Below are positions 8,001 through 14,232 of a stretch of DNA of 15,178 nt, one piece after another (positions within the stretch are counted from its first letter, which is position 1; the number at the start of each line of letters is the position of its first letter). The translations under genes and the position numbers were made by a program. The stretch comes from CAVWDI01 sp046259385 (GTDB lineage: Bacteria; Chloroflexota; Anaerolineae; Anaerolineales; UBA4823), in contig JBJYWI010000108.1 in NCBI GenBank assembly GCA_046259385.1, forward strand, positions 1 to 15,178. The letters run 5' to 3'. The notes beneath the pieces are model-generated. The model saw only the letters and a list, made by a program, of their open reading frames with translations. It made no database searches and was not told the origin of the DNA.

Positions 8001-8364
8001 GAGTGACATCAAAGAAGGGCTGGTAACACTGAGATTATATATTGAGAGTATAGAAGGCACTTATGCAGAAGAACGACTGCCGATAAATTTGAATGTTCCA
8101 ACTCCTACACCAACTCCCACGTTTACCCCGACCTCAACCTCAACACCTACCATGACCCCATCACCAACTGCAACACCCATACCCACGAAAACGAATACAC
8201 CGCTCCCTTCGGATACCCCATCAAATACAAGCACAGCGACACTGACTCCTGAGAACACATCCGAACCAATTGAAACTCAAGCAGCCAGTTCTCAATCTGG
8301 ATGGAATCCCTTTGAGTTGTTTCAACAAATTCAGGAGAGCTTATTTGGTACTGGTTTGCCTTGA
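5014..8364 (+). CDS. Class A penicillin-binding protein (transglycosylase/transpeptidase)
   Basis: This bifunctional enzyme polymerises lipid II and crosslinks peptidoglycan outside the membrane. Residues 1-158 are a charged, low-complexity cytoplasmic region, acidic then basic. One membrane segment spans about 160-188. The GT51 transglycosylase follows, with catalytic E253 in ATEDKGFYTHPG and the QQLARTLLF motif at 290-298. The transpeptidase has all three motifs: S546-AIK, S609-Y-N and K747-TGT. After it come a Cys-containing stretch (820-925), a beta-rich domain starting PIIEFTSPEKHETITSNPLRIYG, a Thr/Pro tail (1029-1087) and a short amphipathic end (SGWNPFELFQQIQESLF). At 1116 residues it is much longer than typical PBP1a because of the N-terminal region and the tail. 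No good Shine-Dalgarno precedes the ATG; GAGG at 4989 is too far. It converges with the next gene, 19 bases apart. Confidence 0.95.
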   Translation: MKNSGNPEKDISPIARFRRLIENLGVHTDNDYTQGEPQDTELLSMDETNKGPIDSFESGQEQQTEDSLDDTLPVKISIESDSTTVHGASPKVEARFNIENGQKEYSRREISSSTIDTSDNKTPALSRTNKIQTKSSQKKVERKRIASKSNKRSGWRSGLMGCLIRLSLFLLFLLIILGLCSVSFGLIQYYQIASTLPDISDLRESASKFETTRILDRNGNILYEILDPNAGRRTYVPLERISPFLVAATVATEDKGFYTHPGFDPAAILRAFIQNYQGGETVSGASTITQQLARTLLFSPEERYEQSYSRKIREAVLATEITRRYTKDEILELYLNEIYYGNLAYGVQAASETYFNTTADKLTLGQAAFLAGLPQAPAVYDVYTNSEAAFSRMEDVLLLMYQTSQEQGCIYVSNNSQRICLNPVDVTEAVVEVRNFEFESPDIKIRSPHWVNYIRSLLEEQYDPQTIYRSGFSVYTTLDPDLQNRAENIIQEHLEDLKKNNANDAALVAIIPSSGEILAMVGSSDFFSEDISGQVNMAISPRQPGSAIKPITYLGAFEKGWTPATLLWDVPSEFPPSGSENDQRPAYKPVNYDGRFHGPITVRSALANSYNVPAVKALDFIGIYDDPSTQWEDGFVAIAKRLGITTLTQDDYGLSLTLGGGEVTLLELTNAFASFANNGRFIQPVAITKILDYDGNLVFEHKQSPGVQVMRPEHAFLISSILSDNKARSPAMGSDSVLNLPFPAAVKTGTTNDFRDSLTVGYTPDLSVGIWVGNADYTPMINISGLRGAAPIWAQFMRLSIPEISGDNPSTFTRPGGIVEREICKLTGAEPSDWCNNKTIEYFAADQPPLSKSQDLWQEMLIDTWTGLKASAACSEYTEEKFLLNVEDPWARKWLRNSPQGENWLEENGFEGKIDFSPDRECNEDDPQPIIEFTSPEKHETITSNPLRIYGIADASDWFKSVKLEFGMGEEPEDWETLAKGNEQINRSELLYTWDLSDIKEGLVTLRLYIESIEGTYAEERLPINLNVPTPTPTPTFTPTSTSTPTMTPSPTATPIPTKTNTPLPSDTPSNTSTATLTPENTSEPIETQAASSQSGWNPFELFQQIQESLFGTGLP
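8098..8274 (+). repeat. Coding low-complexity Thr/Pro tail of the penicillin-binding protein
   Basis: About 59 codons run as imperfect Pro-Thr and Ser-Thr-Pro repeats (PTPTPTFTPTSTSTPTMTPS and onward), written with varied ACN and CCN codons rather than a pure nucleotide repeat. It should be an extended, possibly glycosylated spacer outside the membrane. Similar tails are common on surface proteins of Chloroflexota. The antisense frame here gives a false Gly/Val-rich open frame. Confidence 0.8.
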
Positions 8365-8383
8365 TAATTAAATTTATTAAGAT

Positions 8384-10804
8384 TTACAAGAATGTTATTT
8401 GGGGGTCTGTATTCGCTAAAGGATCGAGAAAAAGATTCTGATTGAACTTCTCAAATGTTAGGCTCTTGTCTTCATGAAGCCTTCTTAAATGTCGGAATTT
8501 TAAGAATAACCAATTCTGTTCGGACAATTCTCTGAAACGGAAATCACGCTGAATTTTATATCTGATTAAGTTTGATCTTCCCCCTGGAAGGACAATTATA
8601 TTATTGGGAACTGCATCCCGTTGGATTTCCTTTCCGTTTCTAATAATTGTATTTGCAAGAATGATGTTTGCGATAATTGCGGTTGATATGATATAGAACC
8701 GGATATGATTTTCATCTTCCTCGTCCTTCCAGTCAACCACAACAGGACTTTGCGGCATAAAACTCCTAGTCATGTCGCCGGAATTATCATTTATTTTGAA
8801 TATTTGAAAGTTCAGTTTTGACCCCAGATCAACCAGGATTTCTTGCATTTGAAATATATCCTTTATTCGGTTTTCAAATAAATCCTGTTTACGAATTCTC
8901 CAGACGTCTTTCCCATCTAATTCCCTTGCATACGAATTTATACATTCATAAATTGTCTCAATTTCTTGGGTTAAAAGGCCGGGCAGCGCGAGACAGATCC
9001 GTTGGTCAATTAGCTTGAAGGGAATCTCACCTTCATCAATAACAATCTGCAAAATTTCCATTTCCGTTCTGTCGACAAGTGTCAGTTGATCTTCGCCCTT
9101 GAATATTTCCTGGTTATCCGGGTGGGAGTACCAGAATCTGGCATTTTCCAATGAATGCTCACTGCGACCAGAACTTGAATATTTAGTTTTTGATGATAAT
9201 AATTCTTGAATTACATTATCAGCCAGGTTGTAAAAATCTGAAGCGGGTAAATTAAATTTCGGAAAATCTGGAGTAAATGTTTGGAAGTACGAAAACAATC
9301 CATAACCATACAAAGTAATAAATTGAGCAGGTTCCTTTACACAACTCAGAAATTTATTAATGGAAAAATTAATATGATCTTTAAGACTCGCACCGATGTT
9401 TCCTGCAATTCTGTTTTTAGAAATTTGATTTTCGCTTTCTTTTGTCCATTGGATCTGGATTTCGTTTGATTCAAGCCGTGTCGCAATATTGTTTATAGAA
9501 AAGTTGTTGACCCAAGCATTTGTCAAGACAGCGCCTAAAAAGGAAGATTCTGGTTCTGTAATTATTCCAAATAATTGAGTATCTGGTTCGATGGATTTTG
9601 TTAATGATGAGAATGTTTTATTCAAAGCGGAACAATACCAAGTCCAGTCAAATCGTTTTCGGCGTAAAACCCCCTTAATTCTGGATGCAGAATCCCTGCC
9701 CCATAAGAGACCAGCCCAAATTGCAGATAGAGACCAGAATGCCTGATTCGGACGAGGTATTGTTGATATAACAGCATTTATCGGAATTATGTCAGACCCT
9801 TTTTGAATTAATTGAGCTAAATCCTTGAATTTTCCTCTATAAATGCAGATATTTCCGGTTTCCGACAAAGTTTCAGGCCAGATTGTAATTGGAAGTTTTT
9901 CTTTTTTATACGGAAACGAACGAATTCCCTTAATCCAATTATCTAATTCATTTTCTAATTCAAGCCAGATATTATTTTCCCGGAAAGTTGATACAGGCGC
10001 TAATTTTTTGGGTCTATATTTTTCATGCGGGAAAGGCCATAAAACAGTGGCTTTGTCAAACACCGCAAGAAGAATTGCCGACAATGGTTTGCGGTGAATT
10101 TCTGGAATATTGTCATAACGATTAATTAATGTCAGGATCGCATATATAGTCCTGGGCAGATAGATTGAAAGCGCAGCTTCAACAGCTTCCCTATCGGGAT
10201 CATCTATTACAGCAATTCTTTCGCTAGCTCTGGCGATATGGAGATCAACGCTCCCAAATTGAATTAACCTGTTGATATCTCTATCAGTTGTTGGAAAGGT
10301 TCCACCCTCCAGACAAATTGGACAATGATAGATTTTTTGAGAGGGGAAGTTTGCTTCACGATCCCAGATAAATGCCTCAACAGGTATTTCAGCTCCACAT
10401 TGAATACAATCAGTCAGGTACAGTGAATTTATAAACTGTTCAATTCTCATTTCCCCTCTTGTTTCGAAAGCCAAGGCGGATAATGCAGCTTTAAATTCTT
10501 TCTCAGAAGGAGGATCTGCAAGAAATTCAATTAAGAATTCTAATACTGGGTTGTGGGCAGCGACCAGTAAATTAAAACCAGCATTAGCAAGTTCGATTGC
10601 TGTCCAAGGAGAGCCACAAAGCGGATCAAGTATCCAATCACCTGGATTTATTTTGGATTCTGCCCAGGAACTGACAGCTCCAAAAGACACTGGAGGCAAA
10701 TACCGATTCAGGGGAATAGGATCCTCTGGAATGGAGCCTGGAATAAATGGGCTGTTTCCGAAAATACTATTATCTGGAATTTTGTAATCAAGATTCATTC
10801 GCAT
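8384..10804 (-). CDS. Large methyltransferase-like protein with zinc ribbon and degenerate catalytic motifs
   Basis: I recognise the architecture of N4/N6 adenine-cytosine DNA methylases of the DUF1156 kind, but not the function. Numbers count from an in-frame TTG at 10831. A motif I-like segment, DWILDPLCGSPWTAIELANAGF (65-86), is followed by NPVLEFL. A four-cysteine zinc ribbon lies at 142-173 (CIQC, CPIC). The motif IV position reads AVISTIPRPNQAFWSLSAIWAG (353-374): PNQAFW is kept where such methylases have DPPY-PNQAFW, but the catalytic Asp/Asn-Pro-Pro-Tyr is gone. The glycine-rich cofactor loop is also altered (CGSPW rather than GxGTT). Residues 520-815 match nothing I know; the end has LPGGRSNLIRYKIQRD and a basic KFRHLRRL. 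It is probably cytoplasmic and non-catalytic or altered. The start is uncertain: ATGs at 10804 and 10798 lack a Shine-Dalgarno, and TTGTCA-N17-TCTTAT would favour 10798. It follows rocD in the same direction. Confidence 0.6.
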   Translation of the reverse strand: MRMNLDYKIPDNSIFGNSPFIPGSIPEDPIPLNRYLPPVSFGAVSSWAESKINPGDWILDPLCGSPWTAIELANAGFNLLVAAHNPVLEFLIEFLADPPSEKEFKAALSALAFETRGEMRIEQFINSLYLTDCIQCGAEIPVEAFIWDREANFPSQKIYHCPICLEGGTFPTTDRDINRLIQFGSVDLHIARASERIAVIDDPDREAVEAALSIYLPRTIYAILTLINRYDNIPEIHRKPLSAILLAVFDKATVLWPFPHEKYRPKKLAPVSTFRENNIWLELENELDNWIKGIRSFPYKKEKLPITIWPETLSETGNICIYRGKFKDLAQLIQKGSDIIPINAVISTIPRPNQAFWSLSAIWAGLLWGRDSASRIKGVLRRKRFDWTWYCSALNKTFSSLTKSIEPDTQLFGIITEPESSFLGAVLTNAWVNNFSINNIATRLESNEIQIQWTKESENQISKNRIAGNIGASLKDHINFSINKFLSCVKEPAQFITLYGYGLFSYFQTFTPDFPKFNLPASDFYNLADNVIQELLSSKTKYSSSGRSEHSLENARFWYSHPDNQEIFKGEDQLTLVDRTEMEILQIVIDEGEIPFKLIDQRICLALPGLLTQEIETIYECINSYARELDGKDVWRIRKQDLFENRIKDIFQMQEILVDLGSKLNFQIFKINDNSGDMTRSFMPQSPVVVDWKDEEDENHIRFYIISTAIIANIILANTIIRNGKEIQRDAVPNNIIVLPGGRSNLIRYKIQRDFRFRELSEQNWLFLKFRHLRRLHEDKSLTFEKFNQNLFLDPLANTDPQITFL

Positions 10805-10875
10805 AAGAAAACTAAATCTATTTAATGACAAATACTAATGAATCCACTTGTGCGTTTAATTTTGATAAATAGAGC

Positions 10876-12090
10876 TTACATATTCAAGACATCTCTTATT
10901 CTAGGGACAGCCCAATCAATTGTTTCTTTATTTACGATAAGTGGAGGAGCAAACCTGATAACATTCTCATGGGTTTCTTTAACTAAAATTGAAACATCTT
11001 TTAAAGCCTCACAAAAACGACGTGCGCTTTCATGAAGTTCAACACCAATTAATAAACCTTTCCCTCTAACTTCTTTTACATAAGGGCTCGGAATTTCCGC
11101 TAAATGTTCTTGAAAATATTCGCCAACAATTGCTGCATTTTCAATCATGTTTTCTTCTACTAGAACCCTCAATGCTTCCCGGGCAACTGCTGCCCCAAGA
11201 GGATTTCCCCCAAAAGTTGAACCATGTTCTCCAGGTTTATATAAACCCATAATAGACCTGTCGGCAAGCACTGCTGATACCGGATAAAAACCGCCGGAAA
11301 GTGCTTTCCCGATTATTTGAATATCTGCTCGAATTTCTTCATGGTCCAGGCCAAATAATTTTCCGGTTCTTCCCAGGCCGGTCTGGATTTCATCGGCAAT
11401 AAAAAGTATTTCGTTACGGTCACATAATTTTCGTAATTTTGAAAGGTAGCCCTCTGGAGGTATAAGGACTCCAGCCTCTCCCTGCACAGGTTCAATAAGA
11501 ACTGCCGCGGTTTTACTGCTTATTTCCTTCTCCACAGATTCCAGATCTCCATAGGGGAGAGATTTAAATCCAGGAGTGAATGGGCCAAATTGGTCTTTAT
11601 ATTTTTCTTCTGTTGAAAAAGATATTATCGTTGTTGTTCTTCCATGAAAATTATTTTGAAAAGTGATAATTTCTGCTTTATATTTTGGGATACCTTTTAC
11701 CTCATAAGCCCATTTACGTGCTAGTTTTATTGCAGTTTCGACAGCTTCAGCTCCGCTGTTCATCGGGAGCACCATTTCATACCCGGTTAATTGAGATAAT
11801 TCCTTATAGAAAGCTGCTAGTTGATCATTTCGGAAAGCCCTTGATGTTAAAGTCAATTTGGATGCCTGTTCAATCAAAGCATTCAATATGCGTGGATGTA
11901 CATGTCCTTGATTTAATGCTGAATACGCGCTTAAGCAATCAAAATAACGATTGCCATCAATATCATATACCCACACTCCCTCTCCACGTGTGAGGACAAC
12001 ATCTAATTCGTTGTAAATATTTGCGCCAATCTGGTTTTCTATCTTAATATAATCGTCTGTTTGCATATCTATTTCCATATTTTTAATCAT
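10876..12090 (-). CDS. rocD: Ornithine aminotransferase (ornithine--oxo-acid transaminase)
   Basis: This PLP enzyme moves the delta-amino group of ornithine to 2-oxoglutarate, giving glutamate semialdehyde and glutamate, and so links arginine and proline metabolism. The 404-residue length is normal. Seen motifs are LSAYSALNQGHVHPRI (53-68, with the Tyr typical of ornithine-specific members), NSGAEAVETAIKLARKW, NNFHGRT (146-152), IADEIQTGLGRTG with D233 binding the pyridine nitrogen, and K262 in IIGKALSGGFYPVSAVL forming the Schiff base. HGSTFGGNPLGAAVA contacts the phosphate. The ATG comes directly after the rsmD stop (TAA-ATG), with AAGGA inside the end of rsmD, so the two are one transcript with coupled translation. 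No other arginine genes are nearby. A related omega-aminotransferase is the alternative, but the motifs favour RocD. Confidence 0.93.
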   Translation of the reverse strand: MIKNMEIDMQTDDYIKIENQIGANIYNELDVVLTRGEGVWVYDIDGNRYFDCLSAYSALNQGHVHPRILNALIEQASKLTLTSRAFRNDQLAAFYKELSQLTGYEMVLPMNSGAEAVETAIKLARKWAYEVKGIPKYKAEIITFQNNFHGRTTTIISFSTEEKYKDQFGPFTPGFKSLPYGDLESVEKEISSKTAAVLIEPVQGEAGVLIPPEGYLSKLRKLCDRNEILFIADEIQTGLGRTGKLFGLDHEEIRADIQIIGKALSGGFYPVSAVLADRSIMGLYKPGEHGSTFGGNPLGAAVAREALRVLVEENMIENAAIVGEYFQEHLAEIPSPYVKEVRGKGLLIGVELHESARRFCEALKDVSILVKETHENVIRFAPPLIVNKETIDWAVPRIRDVLNM

Positions 12091-12645
12091 TTAATTTCCT
12101 TCAAAACTGTAAAATACAATAAGACTTGATCCGTATTTTCTTTGATCGAATTCAATAAAATTTTTCAGATCAACCTTTCGATATTCTTTTGGAAAGATTT
12201 GAACTATGATCCATCCATTTCTTGAAAGCCATCCTGGATAATCATCAAGAAGAGTAACTGCATCTATCCATATTTCTTTATATTGAGGGGGAGCTATATA
12301 GATGTAATCAAATCCGTAGGGAGGTTGATTTCTTATAAAATTGAATGCATCTATTTTTATTACATGTGCATTCGCGACTAACTTCGTGTTGGATAGATTT
12401 TTATTTATAGTTGAAACAGCGCGTACGTTATTGTCAATGAAGAGGGCATAATTAGCACCCCGGCTGAGAGCTTCGATACCAACACTGCCAGTTCCAGCAA
12501 AAAGGTCTAGAATACTCGCCTTTTCAATATCACTTCCAATGATATTGAACAAGGATGTTTTTACCCTGTCGGAAATTGGTCTGGTTAAGTTACCGGGAAC
12601 TGAAAGTAACTTGAATCCTTTTGATTTTCCACTTATGACCCGCAT
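12091..12645 (-). CDS. rsmD: RsmD family RNA methyltransferase
   Basis: RsmD methylates N2 of G966 in 16S rRNA with S-adenosylmethionine. The 184-residue protein starts MRVISGKSKGFKL and has TRPISDRVKTSLFNIIG (21-37), both standard for the family, and the cofactor motif ILDLFAGTGSVGIEALSRGA (45-64). The catalytic motif IV, normally (D/N)PPY or (D/N)PPF, reads IAPPQYK: A118 replaces the acidic or amide residue and Q121 the aromatic. All the rest of the fold is intact, so it is either an active lineage variant or has changed specificity. The ATG lacks a Shine-Dalgarno; a strong promoter ends 11 bases before it, so the mRNA would have a leader of about 4-5 bases. It heads a two-gene unit with rocD. 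Confidence 0.88.
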   Translation of the reverse strand: MRVISGKSKGFKLLSVPGNLTRPISDRVKTSLFNIIGSDIEKASILDLFAGTGSVGIEALSRGANYALFIDNNVRAVSTINKNLSNTKLVANAHVIKIDAFNFIRNQPPYGFDYIYIAPPQYKEIWIDAVTLLDDYPGWLSRNGWIIVQIFPKEYRKVDLKNFIEFDQRKYGSSLIVFYSFEGN

Positions 12646-12656
12646 GTTTAGTCAAT

Positions 12657-12686
12657 ATTATAAAATTCTTCTGCTGGTTCTGTCAG
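12657..12686 (-). promoter_or_regulatory. Promoter of rsmD-rocD, near-leaderless
   Basis: On the minus strand CTGACA (12681-12686; five of six) and a perfect TATAAT (12657-12662) are 18 bases apart. Initiation is expected near 12649-12650, only 4-5 bases before the rsmD ATG. It lies in the 58-base gap after the UroD-like gene, so rsmD need not depend on readthrough. Confidence 0.65.
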
Positions 12687-12703
12687 GATTTATAACCACA
12701 GTT

Positions 12704-13696
12704 TCATGTTATCCTAAAATTATCAACAAAATTTCGCACTGACAGAATAATTCCGAAGGGAGTGGTTACCGGCAGGACACATCCTGTGCCTAAAAGGAAG
12801 CGGATACCTCCGGTCTGATCAATCGCATTTTGCGCATCAGCAATTGCGGCTTGCGGAGTTCCCAACACCATAGTTGAAATGCGGTTTAAACCTCCACAAA
12901 CTACACCATCCCAAATTTCTTTTGCTTCCGATAGGCTTGGATCAGTTTCCTTGTCATGCCAGTTGATTATATTGACCGGGTAATCCTGAAAAAGGTCGAA
13001 CATTATATCCTTGCCATGTATGTGGAGCATTTTCAACCACATGTCCTCTGCTGCTTGGAGGATTGCTAAATCATAGGATTTTCCAAACTCTTCATATTCA
13101 GATTTTGTCAATAAATTGTGTTGTGCATGTTGAACCGCAAAAAAAATACCCGAAATTCCGGTTAATTTTATCTCTTCAATAAATTTTATTGTGGTATCTG
13201 TGATAATTTTCAAACCTGCATGAAGCGCATCCGGGTTCATCCTCAAAAATGGCACAAGATTTTCTTTTCCGATGAGGTTTTTCGCCTGAGATAGCGGGTT
13301 AAAAATTGTCTGGATGATCGGTGTTGCCGGGCCAAATTCGTTAAATAAAATTCTCAAACAGGAGATTTGCTTTCCCAGGGAGCCTTTGTCTGGGTCCAAA
13401 ATTGTTAATTTTTCCCAATCCTCTGGGTTAGTAATTAAGGGATCACTGTATTCTCTTGTGCCTTCAGGAGCACCCAACCATTCGTCTTTCGCCCCCCAAT
13501 CTCTCAAACAGAAAGAAGAAGATGGACTTACTTTAATAACATCCAAATCAAATGTATGCTGAAAATTAATTGTGGCATTTGCCAGTGTCTCAGGGGATTG
13601 ATCGTCGACAGGGAAGTGTCGCCAGAGGGCAATGGGAACTCTGTCTGGTTTTTCTCCCGCCAGACAATTTTCCATGCGTTCGCGATGACTTAGCAT
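12704..13696 (-). CDS. Uroporphyrinogen decarboxylase (UroD/MtaA) family protein
   Basis: The 330-residue protein has the UroD TIM-barrel pattern: ML-HRERMENCLAGEKPDRVPIALWRHFP at the start, as in the family's ENCLxGExPDRVP, and LLGTGCVLPVTTP near the end (301-313). It lacks the HemE RQAGRYLPEY motif, so it is not the haem enzyme. The relatives nearest in style are cobalamin-dependent methyltransferases such as MtaA/MtbA, which use a zinc held by H-x-C and a distant Cys. Here the equivalent positions are H225-I-H227 and C306, so the middle ligand would be His instead of Cys. A soluble methyl-transfer or demethylation role is plausible but unproven, and no corrinoid protein is nearby. I start at the ATG at 13696, with GGGAGG about 8 bases upstream, rather than five codons earlier. 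Confidence 0.82.
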   Translation of the reverse strand: MLSHRERMENCLAGEKPDRVPIALWRHFPVDDQSPETLANATINFQHTFDLDVIKVSPSSSFCLRDWGAKDEWLGAPEGTREYSDPLITNPEDWEKLTILDPDKGSLGKQISCLRILFNEFGPATPIIQTIFNPLSQAKNLIGKENLVPFLRMNPDALHAGLKIITDTTIKFIEEIKLTGISGIFFAVQHAQHNLLTKSEYEEFGKSYDLAILQAAEDMWLKMLHIHGKDIMFDLFQDYPVNIINWHDKETDPSLSEAKEIWDGVVCGGLNRISTMVLGTPQAAIADAQNAIDQTGGIRFLLGTGCVLPVTTPFGIILSVRNFVDNFRIT

Positions 13697-13723
13697 ATTG
13701 TATCCTCCCAAGATGATTATTCA

Positions 13724-13755
13724 ATTATATTGAGTTGAAATTTTCGGGGATTCAA
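13724..13755 (-). promoter_or_regulatory. Possible promoter of the UroD-like gene
   Basis: A perfect TATAAT (13724-13729, minus strand) lies about 28 bases before the ATG at 13696 and would give a leader of about 21 bases that contains GGGAGG. The only -35-like box is TTGAAT (13750-13755) at 20 bases, longer than the usual 16-18. A small stem, GGGAT/ATCCC (about 13748-13762), overlaps it. Confidence 0.35.
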
Positions 13756-13767
13756 TATCCCTTAAAT

Positions 13768-14232
13768 TTATTCAACATCACCATACGTCCAATACCTGTT
13801 TACGAAAAAATTCCAGAACATTACAATCACTACCGCGATTGCCAGAGTGATATTATCAGTTAAGAATTCAATTGAGAGAAAAGAAATTTCAATGGCGATA
13901 CTGGCTAGAGCAGAGTAGACAAGCGGTTCCAGAATAGCGAGAGTTGGTACCCGGATTGCTAAACCTACAACACTTACGATAGAAAATTCGATTAATTGCT
14001 TCATAACTGGTTTGGAACGCGAATCCGGATAAGTCCAATAACGGTTCCAGATAAAATTGCTCAAGACAGCCGCGATGAAAGACACCGTTCCAGCAACCAC
14101 CAGATGTGCCGAAAAAAGAAAAACCATTAAATTCATAACCCCGAAATCCACAATCGCGCCAACCAATCCCACCAGTGTAAATTTTAGAAACCTAGTTCTT
14201 TCGCGTGGATTTGTTATGATCGAAATCATCAT
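13768..14232 (-). CDS. GtrA-like membrane protein
   Basis: The 154-residue protein has four predicted membrane helices (about 16-38, 43-62, 80-102 and 126-146) and the short basic N-terminus of GtrA proteins. Members are thought to help move undecaprenyl-phosphate-linked sugars across the membrane for polysaccharide or teichoic-acid glycosylation, though several are of unknown role. The two halves end with nearly the same motif, NFIWNRYWTYPD (59-70) and NFFVNRYWTYGD (141-152), showing an internal duplication. Its ATG overlaps the stop of the sugar-nucleotide enzyme gene by 4 bases (ATGA), so translation is coupled and the two likely serve the same surface-polysaccharide pathway. Confidence 0.88.
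   Translation of the reverse strand: MMISIITNPRERTRFLKFTLVGLVGAIVDFGVMNLMVFLFSAHLVVAGTVSFIAAVLSNFIWNRYWTYPDSRSKPVMKQLIEFSIVSVVGLAIRVPTLAILEPLVYSALASIAIEISFLSIEFLTDNITLAIAVVIVMFWNFFVNRYWTYGDVE

Noticed and set aside
8061..8258. Minus-strand open frame rich in Gly and Val opposite the penicillin-binding protein tail
   Set aside because: It is the antisense of the Thr/Pro-coding repeat; the composition follows from that and it has no ribosome-binding site.
8384..12645. A restriction-modification or defence island made of the methylase-like gene and its neighbours
   Set aside because: The neighbours are rocD and rsmD, there is no nuclease or helicase, and the methylase motifs are not intact.
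12704..13696. HemE (haem-pathway uroporphyrinogen decarboxylase)
   Set aside because: The RQAGRYLPEY substrate motif is missing and there are no other haem genes nearby; only the wider family is supported.
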